Positions 11,383-26,049 are shown, numbered from the stretch's first letter. The stretch: 64,000 nucleotides of DNA from Paramarasmius palmivorus (GCA_037176845.1 JAYKXP010000026.1:602411-666410), one strand, 5' to 3'. Program-made: numbers and translations. The notes: generated from the letters alone by a model not told the origin.

Positions 11383-12719
11383 ATGTCACAAAAAGTCAAG
11401 CTTCTCGTCACTGGCGCCACTGGCATGTGCATACACCTCTAATAGACTTGTGTCTCTGATCTGATTTGACAGGTTACATCGGTGGTGCTATCGTCAGTCG
11501 TTTTCTTGCACGACCCGACGCGTCTTCGTTCGACATTCGAGCCATCGTTCGCTCTCGGGAGAAGGGAGAGAAACTGAAAGAATTTGGGATAACGCCCATT
11601 ATCGGCTCACATAACGACGAAAATGTAATGGTGAAAGCTGCGTCAGAAGTTGACGTCGCGATAACCATGGTGGGTGCAGGTTAGCGTAGCCAATTGTCGG
11701 CTCTCATGTATGGGCTTAGGCTGACTGCGATGACCTGGATGCCGCCAAATATGCGTTGAAAGGATTGAAGAGGCGCTTTGAAGAGACAGGGAAACCTCCG
11801 ATCTTGATTCATACAGTGAGTCCGGTGTGCTACGCCGGAAGACATAACTTCCTGTTGATGGGGTTTCCAGTCTGGTACTGGCGTTCTGTCTGATGACGCA
11901 GCAGGAATGCATATCACCGAGACCATTTACAATGATGCAGACTCCGGGCAGATTGCAACCTTGGCACCAACTCAAGTGCATCGTAACGTCGACTTGGAGA
12001 TACTCGCCGCGGACAAAGAAGGTATCTTTTACGCCATGTTTCTCAGGACACCATCGGATAATGTCCTACAGGCTATATCAAGTCATATATTATCCTTCCA
12101 TCGACTATCTACTCGATTGCAGAAGGGCCACTCTTTACAGCTGGAATTTCGAACTCCCATTCCGCACAAATTCCTGCTATTGTCAGGGCATCTCTGGACC
12201 GAAAAAGAGCAGGGATGGTTGGGGGAGGTCATAACCTTTGGCCAAATGTCAATGTCCATGAACGTTCGTCGTCGCGAAGACACATACACTTTTCCTTGCA
12301 GCTAATATCACTTCAGTCGCGGATCTATATAGCATTCTATATGACACGATCATCAATAACCCAGGAAAAGCCGGGCATGGTCACGATGGTTTCTACTTTG
12401 GTGCAAGTGGCGAGCACAAGCTCTACGATGTCAGCAAAGCAGTCGGAGATGCACTTGTCGAACTAGGCGTTGCGGATAATGCTGAGCCAACCACCTTTAC
12501 CTCTGAGGAGATCGACAAGTATTTCAGCGTACGTTGTGTGCCCTTTGAGCAGTATGGGTTTGTAGTGACAGCCTGATTTTTCAGGGATCAAATTACCTAG
12601 GAAGCAACTCCCGCTGCATCGCTAATCGTGCCAGAGCATTAGGTTGGAACCCAAAGAAATCGACTGCTGATATGCTGAAAAGCATCAAGCCTGAGGTGAA
12701 CCATTGGTATAAATCTTAA
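11383..12719 (+). CDS. NmrA-like NAD(P)-binding reductase, tandem copy 2
   Basis: Starts MSQKVKLLVTGAT. The first intron appears to use a GC donor (GCATGT after ACTG) and joins to GYIGGAIVSRFLARPDAS, rebuilding the TGATGYIGG dinucleotide loop. It then reads RAIVRSREKGEKLKEFGI, VMVKAASEVDV, HTSGTGVLSDDAAG, HRNVDLEI, SYIILPSTIYSIAEGPLF, ASLDRKRAGMVGGG, GFYFGASGEHKLYDVSKAVG and NYLGSNSRCIANRARALGW, ending HWYKS. About 310 residues, which is complete for the family. It is closest to copies 3 and 4. Probably a cytosolic oxidoreductase; substrate unknown. Confidence 0.85.
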
Positions 12720-13260
12720 CGCATATGCACACCAAAAGGGGTTGACTTGGATACTCTGATACACTATGGAATTCGCTCTACCTTCGTCAATACCCATTTA
12801 GCCTCGATGCTTGAAAATAAGCATCCATATATACTCCAAAAGTCCATATGCACCACATATCCGTACTGACAGTGATGGAATTGTATCAACATTTAGATTA
12901 TCGAAACCTCGTCCCGCCTTAGCTCGGGAGTTTTCTTGATTTCACAGCTATACCGCAAGAGCCCAAGGACACCCAGAAGATCAAGTTCAATTGCCCTTGA
13001 CCGGCAACTGTGAGGGTACACGAGTTAGTGAGGTGACGTAAGCTGCAGAAGGTTCTTTCCAGCGTCGTCATAATCATCATGCATGTCCATCTCGTTCTTC
13101 GTCTCCGTCCTCCCCGCGTGCTCTGGAATAACTCAATCCCTCTTTGCTGACTGACCTTCTTGCTGACTGATTGAACCTTGTGAGTAAGCAGTTGCGCTAG
13201 AGGCCTATAAAACATCGTTCCCACCCGCATCCTCAATACACAGCAGCTCATTCAATACTA
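12720..13260. other. intergenic: reductase 2 to reductase 3, with promoter
   Basis: Non-coding spacer. TATAAAA at 13206-13212 is about 55 bp upstream of the copy 3 start. An open frame on the minus strand (12919-13251) has no recognisable motif. Confidence 0.5.
13206..13212 (+). promoter_or_regulatory. TATA box of reductase copy 3
   Basis: TATAAAA about 55 bp upstream of the ATG at 13261, matching the position in copy 2. Confidence 0.5.
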
Positions 13261-14624
13261 ATGTCGCAAAAAGTCAAGATTCTCGTCACCGGGATTACTG
13301 GTATATTTCATTTATACCTTTGAGCTATTGTGTCTTATAAGGTTTTCAGGTTATATCGGCGGTGCTGTCGTTGACCGTTTCCTCACAAGGCCCGACGCGT
13401 CGACATTCGACATTCGGGCCATCGTTCGTTCGAAGGAGAAGGCTCAAAAGCTGAACGACTTCGGTATCACTGCGATTGTAGGGTCACACAATGACGAAAA
13501 TATCATGGTAAAGGCTGCTTCCGAGGTTGATGTGGTGATAGCTATGGTGATTTTCTTTGTCACTTGCCTACTGTAACGGCTAACATGTCATGCATGCACT
13601 AAGGCAGACTGTGACGACCTGGATGCTGCGAAATACACTTTGAAAGGACTAAAGCAACGATTTGAAGAGACAGGAAAGCCTCCGATCTTTATCAACACGG
13701 TGAGTTTCTTGATGCTGCTCTTTTGGAAACGGTTTTGATGGAGGAATAGTCTGGTACTGGAGTTCTAGCGGACAAAGCCGCAGGTAGCGGGATTACCGAG
13801 ACCATCTACAACGATGCAGACCCAGACCAGATTGAAACCCTAGCACCGACTCAGATTCACCGCAACGTTGACCTTGAGATTGTTGGCGCCGACAAAGAAG
13901 GCAGGTTCATAAGATATCTGACACAATGCAACTTCTCTAATGCGTTCCCCAGGATACATCAACAGCTATATCATTTTGCCATCGACCATTTATTCGATTG
14001 CAGTGGGGCCTCTCTTTTCTGCAGGAGTTTCCAACCCGTATTCTATCCAAGTACCTGCTCTGATCAGGGCATCTCTGGACCGAAAACGTGCAGGAATGGT
14101 TGGAGAAGGCAAGAACCTCTGGCCAAACGTTGACATCCTTGAACGTGAGTTGCAATCCAAAGCCATAACATATTGAACACTAACCCAGAGCTTCAATAGT
14201 TGCAGATTTGTATAGTATCCTTTATGACACGATCATCAACAGCCCCGAAAAGGCTGGCCATGGTCGTGAAGGATACTACTTTGGCGCGAGTGGTGAACAC
14301 AGGCTCTATGACGTCAGTAGAGCGATTGGAGAAGCTTTCGTCGAACTGGGAATTTCAGACAATGCTGAGCCGACCACCTTCACTCCTGAAGAGATTGACA
14401 AGTATTTCAATGTATGTTGTGTTGTTCTTTCGGTTTTGTTTGCGAAATAACGAATTTCCTAGGGATCCAGCTACCTTGGTAGTAACTCGCGCTGTGTTGC
14501 CAATCGCTCCAAAGCTCTTGGGTGGAGCCCGAAGAAGTCGACTCCCGATCTGCTGAAAAGCATCAAACCCGAGGTTGAAGCCTGGTCCAAGAAGGGTGCA
14601 TCTCCGAAAGCTGACAAGCTGTAG
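13261..14624 (+). CDS. NmrA-like NAD(P)-binding reductase, tandem copy 3
   Basis: MSQKVKILVTGIT joins through a normal GT-AG intron to GYIGGAVVDRFLTRPDAS. The copy keeps all blocks of the family: RAIVRSKEKAQKLNDFGI, VMIAM-type beta strand, NTSGTGVLADKAAG, ETIYNDADPDQIETL, SYIILPSTIYSIAVGPLF, YYFGASGEHRLYDVSRAIG and SSYLGSNSRCVANRSKALGW, ending KADKL. Every splice join is open and the reading frame looks intact. About 320 residues. It shares intron positions with copies 2 and 4, so these three probably arose by recent tandem duplication. Substrate unknown. Confidence 0.85.
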
Positions 14625-15122
14625 GTCTAGGGCACCTGAAAGAAAAAGCCTGTTGTAAGGATTCTTATGATGTAACATGGGATTGGATTGTGTATTTCTA
14701 TTTGAATAAAGCAAGTTGTTTTTTGTGTACAAGTACGTGTGTTGAGGAGAGCTGTAGCGGCTTCGAAAGGCCTTCGGACATTACCCGCACCAACCGGGTG
14801 GTTGCCGACTCGCTTCTTACATACTTCCAAAAATCCAATATGGTTGAACTTGAGTTGACCATATCTCTCGTCACTTGTCGTTCTTTGAGCAACAACCATC
14901 ACCATCACTTGCTTGACATTCAAGCGCATATCGCTTATGGCCGGCCAACACTGGCGGGAGCAAAGTTGGGAGTCAGCCAAATCGCTACACAAGAGTTGCT
15001 CGGTTCTTCACCGTTTGTCCTGGAGTAAATGAATTCAATTTCGTTTGCTGACTGATTTTCTAGTGGTAATCCGCGGTGCTATATACCTATAAAGCATTCG
15101 ACCCGACTATGCTTCTAGGAAA
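14625..15122. other. intergenic: reductase 3 to reductase 4
   Basis: A 112-residue open frame on the plus strand (14690-15028) has no motif or paralogue and is not called. TATAAAG at about 15088-15094 lies 30-35 bp before the copy 4 start. Confidence 0.45.
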
Positions 15123-16483
15123 ATGATGTCGCAGAAGGTTAAGATTCTTGTTACTGGCGTCACCGGTCTGTCTTATCGTCATCGCTTCCTTGCCCTAACA
15201 AGCATATTTAACAAATTAATAGGCTATATCGGTGGTGCCGTGGTTGACCGTTTTCTTGCAAGATCTGACGCGTCTTCACTGGACATTCGGGCCATTGTTC
15301 GTTCGAAGGAGAAAGCTGAAAAGCTGAGGGATTTCGGTATTAACCTAATCGTCGGGTCACATAATGATGAAAATGTCATGGTGAAAGCTGCCTCAGAGGT
15401 CGACGTGGTGATAGCTATGGTCAGTGTACTTGTCATCGTCTAATCTGCATTTCTCATGTTTGGGTACAGGCCGACTCTGATGACTTGAACGCTGCGAAAT
15501 ACATATTGAGAGGATTGAAGAAACGATTTGAGGAAACGGGGAAGCCTCCAATCTTTATCAACACCGTGAGTCGCTATTTTTGTTTGCCGGGATGGCCCCT
15601 GATTGGTGAACACAGTCTGGTACTGGAACCTTGGCAGACAATGCTGCTGGACTCGGTACCACTGACACCATCTACGACGATGCAGACCCGGACCAGATTG
15701 AGACCCTGCCTCCAACTCAGATTCATCGAAATGTTGACTTGGAGATTACCAATGCCGATAAAGAAGGTTTGTCGTCAATGATTCCTCTAGAGTCTCCCAT
15801 TGAAGTTGTTCTATAGGATATATCAAGAGCTACATCGTATTACCATCGACTATATACTCGATTGCTGAGCGCTGAGGGTCCACTCTTTGCAGCTGGAATC
15901 TCGAATCCTCATTCAATTCAAGTTCCCTCTCTCATCAAAGCATCTTTGGACAGGAAACGTGCCGGGATGGTGGGCCAAGGAAAGAATGTATGGCCGAATG
16001 TTGATATTCATGAACGTGAGTCGCGAAGTAGACTGATCTAATATAGATCGCTCAGTAACGTTCTGTAGTTGCGGAGCTGTACAATCTACTTTATGACGCG
16101 ACAATCAACAATCCAAACAAGATTGGTCATGGTCGGGAAGGATATTACTTCGGTGCGAGTGGTGAACACAAGCTCTATGATGTTAGCAAGGCTATTGGGG
16201 AAGCTCTTGTCGAGCTAGGCATTTCGGACAATGGAGACCCCACCACGTTCACTCCTCAAGAGATGAAGAAGTATTACAACGTGTGTGATTCGGTTTTGCT
16301 TGACTATTTAGATCGTGTACTAACTCTTCCATTCAGCAATCCAACTACATGGAGAACAACTCGCGTTGTGTTGCCAATCGTTCGAGAGCCTTAGGATGGA
16401 GCCCAAAGAAATCGACTCCGGATCTGTTGAAGAGTATCAAACCAGAGGTAGAAGCCTGGTTTAAGAAGGGCGCGGCATATTAG
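15123..16483 (+). pseudogene. NmrA-like reductase, tandem copy 4, broken by 7-bp duplication
   Basis: The gene starts MMSQKVKILVTGVT and joins to GYIGGAVVDRFLARSDAS. It follows copies 2 and 3 in intron positions and motifs up to the STIYSIA block. There a 7-bp tandem duplication (GCTGAGC at 15864-15870 followed by GCTGAG) shifts the frame and places a TGA just after ATT GCT GAG CGC. Skipping the duplicated 7 bp puts the downstream sequence back in frame (GPLFAAGISNPHS, YYFGASGEHKLYDVSKAIG, NNSRCVANRSRALGW, ending FKKGAAY). No intron signal explains it. The remainder is undamaged, so the break is recent or an assembly error. The stop is 61 bp from that of the convergent CobW gene. Confidence 0.75.
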
Positions 16484-16544
16484 CGTTGGGCCTTCCTGCT
16501 CTAGCAATTATGTATTGTACAGTAGTCGACTACGTGAATCTACA

Positions 16545-17738
16545 TCAGGGGATCCTAAGGACTCTAGTGAAGGGTTTGATAGCTCTGCGAACTTCGCCTC
16601 GTTCCCCCATAACCGTCAACTCTATGGCGTTCTCCACTTTCTCAGTGGATATAGTGAGGTCATATCGTCCAAACGCCCAATTCAAGATGTAATTCTCCCC
16701 GTCCGGGAATCGAACAAAACCCTTGACTCTCCATACAGATTCCTTTGGTAAAATCTGCAAAGCTTCCTCTAACTTTTCTCTGTCTATTGATGTGGGTATA
16801 ACATAACCGTTTTGCGATGTCGTTTCGCAGTGACAACCATCCGTATGTTGATGTGATGAGGCACCGCCAATCCGGAGAGTTTCTACTTCGTCATTGTGAG
16901 AGGGAACTGGGTACGCATCTTTGTCTCGGAAAAGTCTACTTTCCAAGCCAAAGATGAGATTGGGGTCGACTTCGCGGCCTTTGCAACGGATTTTGGGTGT
17001 CAGGTCATTGAGGGTATGAAGGTGATCGAGGACTGCATCCAGCTGGCGCTCGGATACATGCTCCCATTTGTTCTGAAGGGATTGGTTAGGATCTGAACAA
17101 GGTAACGTATTGAAACCCACGATCAAAATGATATCCGTGTAGCTAGCTTGCATCTTCGCAGTGGGAGAGGTATCTTCATATCCCATGAAGTTCTCTGCAT
17201 CTATGACGGTGACGATAGAGTCAAGCTTGAGTCCGCCATTTGTCTGTCTTTCTAGTTCGCGAATCTGAAAGGCGAGGGTTGCAGGAAAAGCGGACCCCGA
17301 GCATTCAATGATGATACGGTCGGGGTTGTACTTTTCTGGGTTCCCAATTAGCATCGCGGCATATCTGAACTGCGCAGTACGCACCTTTGATCTCCAGTAG
17401 AGCCGTTTGCATTTGACCCACAAGGACGCAGCACCTGACTACCACTGTGAGCCAAAAGTCGACCACAATGAATTAGATCTTACATGCAGCCATTTAAAAT
17501 TTCACTGACCGCAGCCAGGCTCGATTGTTTGGCTAATTTACTATCGACTTGACACCGTTAACGAATGCAGGGACGGCAATAGATTTTTGGGGTTCGCATA
17601 CCTTCGACATCACCGAACTCATTCTTCAAAAGAACAACCTTGTAATCCTTGGGAAGTTGAGGTAGTAAAGAAAGAATTATACTGGTCTTGCCAGCACCCA
17701 GGAAGCCGGTGAAGACAGTGATAGGGATCGAAGACATC
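16545..17738 (-). CDS. CobW/COG0523-family P-loop GTPase
   Basis: The start ATG at 17738 opens with SIPITVFTGFLGAGKTS, the G3E/CobW Walker A loop (GxxGxGKT), followed by LLKNEFGDVE, the family switch region. Later exons carry IIIECSGSAFPATLAFQIRE, the VTVIDAENF strand and a C-terminal CobW domain with VWRVKGFVRFPDG and YDLTIS. A His/Cys-containing loop (SSHQHTDGCHCE) lies between the domains, as in family members that bind zinc or other metals. The usual CxCC metal motif at the end of the switch is not seen in the exons I can join; here it reads CSGS. COG0523 proteins act as metallochaperones or in metal homeostasis; the client is unknown. Convergent with reductase copy 4. Confidence 0.85.
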
Positions 17739-17933
17739 TATGATCTGGGTCGTGGTAGCAACTGGTAGCAACAGTAAGGAAACTCGGGGAACCTGCGGAA
17801 CAGTACGCGGGAAGAAATTCTTCGTGACCAATGTTGGATGACATCAATCAACAGGCGTCCCGCGGCATACAAAGGTAGGGCTGTCCCAGATTTTTGCGCT
17901 TAGCCTTTCTCTGGGCACCCTTGTCTCCCAACC

Positions 17934-20900
17934 ATGACCATCTCAGCCTCCAGAGGGACAATACCGAAGCACCATGATCATCAAAACCTTGTTATTCACG
18001 CTTCAACAATCGCGAGAGCACACACAGTCCTCGCGTTTACCGCGTTCACCACAGCTCTTCTTGTCGGAGTGTCCCTTCATTACAAGAAAATAGTCAAGAA
18101 TGGTGTAGCTGGGTATCCTCAGGAATGGTTTCCGTCGGTGTCTGCCACGTACGAGTCGAACCAGTTTGCTCTACTCGAGATTTAACTTGGTATTCATTCA
18201 CACAGAATTGGAGACTGGTACCCGGAACGAAACATCTTTCAGATCCTGATCGCCTTGACCTCGGGTGTGTGTCCATGTACTCTCTCCTGAAGACCAAGTC
18301 TCACTCTACCCCCAGGCCCACGTTTTTGTTTAGTTGCATTCCAGTACCTCTTACAACGGTCCCGGAACTCCTCCTTGCCGACTTTCGTCTTCATTAGTGG
18401 ATTGGCGCGGACACTTTCATGCGGAGGCTGGGTATACATCACATCTACAGACGACCACGACGTGCATGATGTCTGCATGATTGCATATATGGTACTAAAC
18501 CTGCCGTGGATGGTCGGGGGCGTACTTTGCACGCCTCTAGAACACCCATCGGTTCGCCGTAAACGGTACGCACTTACTCGGTCATACGTGTCCTGCAATA
18601 TCGACTTATTCTTCAACAGAAAAATAGTTGCCTCAACGTCAGTTGCCACTACGTAACCCTGACAGTGTCTAATTCAGAGAGCATACAGTTTCTTCCTAAC
18701 AATCATCCCGCTGGTGTACTTTTTCATTCAGCACAAGGTTCATAGGATACCTGGAGGTATGGTTCAGTCGCGTATCAATCGGCCAACGTGAATGACATTC
18801 ACTCCCTAGCTTATACCCACTACAGCTTTTTTGAATGGGCTCTCATCATTTTCGACGTTCTTTACGATTCATTGTCGGAGCAAGAGTTCCGAGAAGCTGG
18901 CTTGGAGGTATGCTGTTACCCATCTCAAGTAATTCACCCTGACGGAAGTCTAGATCACCATCGGCGGCCCTATCGGAGGTTCTTTGGAATCGCAAAGGTT
19001 GGATTAGAGCCGGATCTCTGTGTTTCTTGTGATCTTGACGAGTAAAACTCAGTGTACCAGCAAACATATTCACAAAGAAATCTGAGAGGTTGGCACAAGC
19101 TGTTCTGTCGGAAGACAAGGGCCTGAAGGATGAGACCCCTAAACCAGCGGCTTCTCTGATCCATCAAATCGTGTCATCGTGTCATCGTCGCGTTCATACG
19201 CTAGTCTCGTGTCCGATATGTATCTCTGTAAGAATCTCGCCTATGTCTAAGTGAACATAAATTGACGCGCTCCGTGATTAGCATACATCTTTTGGTCGAT
19301 ATTTACCTCTTTGATTCCAACGCTATTCTACTTTTCCGTCTGGGAACTAGGTATTGCAGGCCAAGAACTTGCCCTGCTTGCCACGCTTTCCCCCGTTTTT
19401 CTCGGAATATCGTGTTTACGATCGTGGGCTTCAACTCGTGCCGGTTCAACGATTCTTCATTTGCTCTCGCTCTCTGGCCTAGCGGCATATGCACTGAAAA
19501 GTCCTATACACCGACTCTTTGTTGTCACCCCAGCAACAGCTATAGCTATGATACGCCAAGCTGTGGATTGGAGAAAGTATCCCTTGTATTCAAGTACAAG
19601 TTCGTGACCCGCGTTCATTCATGCTCACTATTATCTTACATGTTTCAATAGTGACAGTTATCGGATTTTTACTTTCCTCACTCTCGAAACATATAAACCA
19701 TTCCAATAATCCAGGTAGGCATATCATACTGTCGCGATAAGATACCACTCAATCACTTTCAGTTTGGCCAATCGTTGATCATCGTTCCGGTGGATACAAC
19801 AAGACTGGACTGGCCCTCGCGTTCCTAGCTTTGTTTGAACTCTACACAAGACCGCTATCTGCATTACCTACTGCAGAACGCGAAAAGTCAAAGCTTACGC
19901 ACAGCAGTACTTTCGCCGCTGCGTTGCCTCTAGGAAGTTTACTGTTCATCTTCCATCATCATCTATCCGAGCCCGGTACACTCGTCGCATGGTCTTGGAC
20001 TGGCTACGAAAACGGGCGCCCTCGTGGTCCTGTTCCAAATTTCCATGGCTCTCTTACACTCATCGCACAATCTTTGGGTGTACTTCTCGCTGTCACACTC
20101 TTAAGAGCCGATAGAGGAGAGTTATTAGCGCATCCGTTGTGGTTCCTGGTTGGAAGCACTGGTGCTTTCGTTATGTACCAGTACAAAGATTGGTCTGGTT
20201 ACTCCGGTGGTCTGGTACTTGCTTTGTTTGCGATGTCGATTACACCACTGGTCATTGTTCAGGCTAGCCGAACGAAGGGAGTAGGACGCACATACTTCAC
20301 AGCTATGGTGGTCTATTGCCTAATCAGCCTGGCTGCAGTTTGGACTGTTGCCTATGCGTTCGTTCCCGGTGGCATTTATTTGAGGGAACGGACAGATCTG
20401 TACGTCGCACAACCATTACCTTTTTCTGTTGCATGCTGAGGCTCCTTTGCAGCGTAATATTCGCTCAAATGGCATGTCTTGCGCCAGCTTTCAAATGGAA
20501 TTGGCCCGCGTCGCAACAACGAGCTTTATACACAACCTTACCTGCCTCGGTGGCTTCATCTACTAGGACTGTACTCGCATTCATATCCGTGCTAGGCGTG
20601 CTTTCGACGCTGTATCGATTGCCGAGTAGCCCACCCACGCCATACCGCCCAGGTCCAAGGATTCTGCGTGCCGGAATCTGGACAATCCACTTTGGCATCG
20701 ATAATGAGGGCCGAGACAGTCAACGCCGGGTGAAGGATTTGATAACGTACGTTTCGGTGTCTTGTCATCGTAAAGAATATATTATTGAGGATACTAACCT
20801 AGAGGCTTACAACTGGATGTAGTTGGTCTCTTGGAGACGGACTTGCATGTGTGTGGGATTCTGTCTTGCATACAACTGAGACTGACAATCTCTCTAGCGC

Positions 20901-22086
20901 CCCGTATATGGTAATCGTGACCTGTGAGCTCACTTTATTTGTACGCGATTTTCCTTGTTCAATGCCATTTAGAACGAGAGTAATTGCCGAAGAAGGCTAT
21001 GTGAGTTGCCTCTTTTCTAGTTGGTAACTTTCTCATGGTCGATATAGTATGTCGATATCGGTCCTGGACCTAATGCGCACACTTGGGGTGCAGTTTTACT
21101 ATCAAAGGTACGCCATCTTCTCTCCTCATGCATTCAGCTCCTCATTATGTACCTAGTTCCCCATCATCAACTCGACACACCATCTACTCCCGTCACCTCA
21201 CGGAGAGCTGGCACCTGCAATTGAAGCCGTTCTTGACGTTTTTGGAACACCAGTGGCGGTCATTGTATCGCACAATGGCCAGGGTAAGCTCGTGTCGAAT
21301 GTGCTGCCAATAAGTTCTGATGTTTGCGCAGAGGAAGATCCGCTGGATCGTGAACTACAGAGTAGAGAGTTGGGTAGAATTATGGCCTCTCACTACCCGA
21401 ATCCAACAATCTTCCTAGGTTATGTGGTGACGAAGCCTCACGTTGCGAAGCGTAAGTATGATTCAATGAACGTCGGTCACATCCAAGAGGCTAACCTGCT
21501 ACTCAGCGGCACCATACAAATTCCTTGTCGATGGTTCGTTCCCTGTTCATTATCCTGTACTCCTCTAATGTCAGTTTTTAGATGGCAAAATGCACGACAT
21601 TGACCAAGCCGATTACGACCGATGGTAAATTCGACTTCATGACCGAACTCCTTTACCCACGCTAAACAACACTAGGTGTGAATATATCCTCTATCGAGGT
21701 CTATACCGAACATCCTACGCCCGCGTGTCTCGATCTACCATTACCGACACCGAGCTCCAAGTCGGACAATTCATTTTGCCTAAGCATGGGCATACGGTGA
21801 CAAATGATACGTACGATGCGAGGTATCTTCGAATTCGTAAAGAGAGTCTGCCACAAGAACATGTACGTCGTGGGCATTCACTTTTCGCGGTAATGCTCAT
21901 GCTTTTTGTCCGTCAGTGGTTCCCAATGGAGTATTATGGCAACGAGAGACAAGGTGGTGTCAATGGTCACTTTTACCATGTCTTCAACACGGTGAGTCTA
22001 CATGCTAACGGAGAGGTCAGTCTGTGTGTCTGATTACACTTTTGCAGCCGCTGTATTATAATCTACCCGAGGACGCTGTGCTATGA
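17934..22086 (+). CDS. CWH43: CWH43-like GPI-anchor lipid remodelling protein
   Basis: Cwh43 is an ER multi-pass protein needed to place ceramide in GPI anchors. The gene has many small exons. The N-terminal half matches the Frag1/DRAM/Sfk1 domain: GYPQEWFPSVSAT, GDWYPERNIFQILIALTS, YSFFLTIIPLVYFF and several TM helices, including the VWPIVDH and FHGSLTLIAQSLGVLLAVTLL regions near 19.8-20.1 kb. The C-terminal half is an endonuclease/exonuclease/phosphatase-like domain with PVAVIVSHNGQ, EEDPLDRELQSRELGRIM, YILYRGLYRTSYARVSRSTITDTELQVGQF and FPMEYYGNERQGGVNGHFYHVFNTPLYYNLPEDAVL-type ending. The stop at 22084-22086 is consistent with the family C-terminus. The gene looks complete. Confidence 0.88.
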
Positions 22087-22506
22087 TCTAATATGTGTCG
22101 GGCCCATGTATTTATTCTTGTTAGCTACCACCACCACCTGTTGTCGATGTTCGTGTAATTATGGTTCCAAGTTCAAAAGTTCATGTGCATCTAATCGCTC
22201 TGCCCAATCACTGGACGCACGGTGGTGACTTTGGCTGATCGAATTCGCGGGGAGGCGCGGCAGGTGAGGTGAGCGCAACTATGTTGGATTATTAGATTAG
22301 ACTTGTCTACTGTACGTTGATAGGGCTACATGAGACGATTATCTGTATGATATGTATATATAAGACCGATTGTGCGTAAGTAGCTACATTTTTACATGCA
22401 TATGTGTTCGACAACAACAATGACAATAAGAAAGAAACGCAAAATGGCACCACTTCTATACCTGTATGTAGATCTATCACCCTTTCTTCATTGGGTTGAA
22501 TTGCTT
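22087..22506. other. intergenic: CWH43 to CTP synthase (convergent 3' ends)
   Basis: A 420-bp gap between two convergent stop codons. It should hold both 3' UTRs; no gene or repeat is seen. Confidence 0.5.
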
Positions 22507-24701
<2,195 letters not shown>

Positions 24702-25230
24702 GATGACTGGCGATGAGGACGAGGCCAAATCGACAAAAAAAAAATTCTGTACGCGATGAGATCACGTGAATTGGCCATCTGTTTACTCGGACCGCTTGCC
24801 GTTCGGGTTCCTTCCTTCGTTTCCGTCCAAGGTCAATGCAAAGAGACTCCTCGACTACATATCTCATGATCGAGAAGGAGAATCGGTGGCCTGCTGTGGT
24901 TAACGCGGGTAGCTGACCTTTCCTGTTCTACTGGATGTGCATTCGACGCCTCTTTGCTATCCTGCTGCCATACTTGGGCTTTGCTACCTGTGCTTTCTCT
25001 TTGGCACAAAAATTCTCCACTCCAACCTAGTCCCTCGTACTTCAGCGCCGGAGAACCAGCTTTATAACTTCTAACCAAATGAAAGCTTCATGTTTGCTCA
25101 CACGCAAGGTACTTGATCTTCATGCGTCTCTCTGCGTACTTCCGGCGCGCTGACGTGTTAACTCCAAGGATTTCATGGGTAAACAGAGAAGGATGCTCAG
25201 AAAGGTCTTTCGTGTATTTTGCCTGTATCT

Positions 25231-25930
25231 ACCAATTGCAGCTATCAAGCCACAAGTCCCTCTTCCTGAAATTCTGTGTCTTCCATTCCGGTTCCACACG
25301 TCAGGCGAGCGAGAGAATACCACTTTGTTATCGTTTACCTGTCAATGCGGCTGTCGCCCGTCAGGTTCACAGGTGCCTCACTACCTCGTAACACAAATCC
25401 GAAACCACCGAAGTTGCCCTGTGTAGTCTGGATAGGGATGTTTGTCCCCGCAATATCCCAGCCACATTTACATCGCCTGTTCTTCAAGTCTATGCCTTCC
25501 GGGTTTACTTTACTCCATTCTCGCGTCGCCTTGCACGATTCGGACGAGCCGGTTCTGACTCTAGTACGTCCGTGACCTATGACCCGAATATTCCACAGAT
25601 CTCGATGCCAGGCTGTTGTGCCTCAGACGGGATGTACAGCGAGAATAAAGGTCTTCTGGGCGATTCGGAAGGAATTTCATTACTGCCCATGGAACGACAC
25701 AGGGTCCTCTGGCGCCTCTTCAGTTTCTAAGAACTATCGAGGATACCGGAGACAATGCGCCTCGTTCACTGCACGCGTTGATAAGTACTAGATTCGCGAA
25801 ATGCGGAATTGACATGCGGCATACATACTGGCGACTCAAGAACGTTGAAATCGCACAGTAAAGACGCCGATACGGTTCCTTTCTGAAAAGCCACTTACCG
25901 GATCCGAGGTGTAGTTTCGCTTATCTCGCA
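25231..25930. repeat. diverged direct repeat, copy 1
   Basis: Shares ordered short matches with 26050-26590: AGCTATCAAG near the start, CACAGGGTCCTCTGGCGCC against CATAGGGTCCTCTGGCACC, GGCATACATACTGGCGA against GCATACATACTGATAAACG, and a TATTTTCACT/CTTTCTGAA region near the end. The order and spacing are kept, so this is an old duplication of non-coding or decayed sequence. Confidence 0.5.
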
Positions 25931-26049
25931 CGCATACTTATTTACTAGACTGCTCAAGCGCCAATCAAACATTCCTTTACTCAGCCGCAGCGATGGCAGT
26001 GGTTCATCATGGACGGTATTGTGCATGAAAGGGCTACCTTACTAGCTAT

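Noticed and set aside
16690..16715. tRNA B-box-like sequence
   Set aside because: It lies in the coding sequence of the CobW gene, and no cloverleaf can be folded around it. No tRNA or rRNA gene was supported anywhere in the window.
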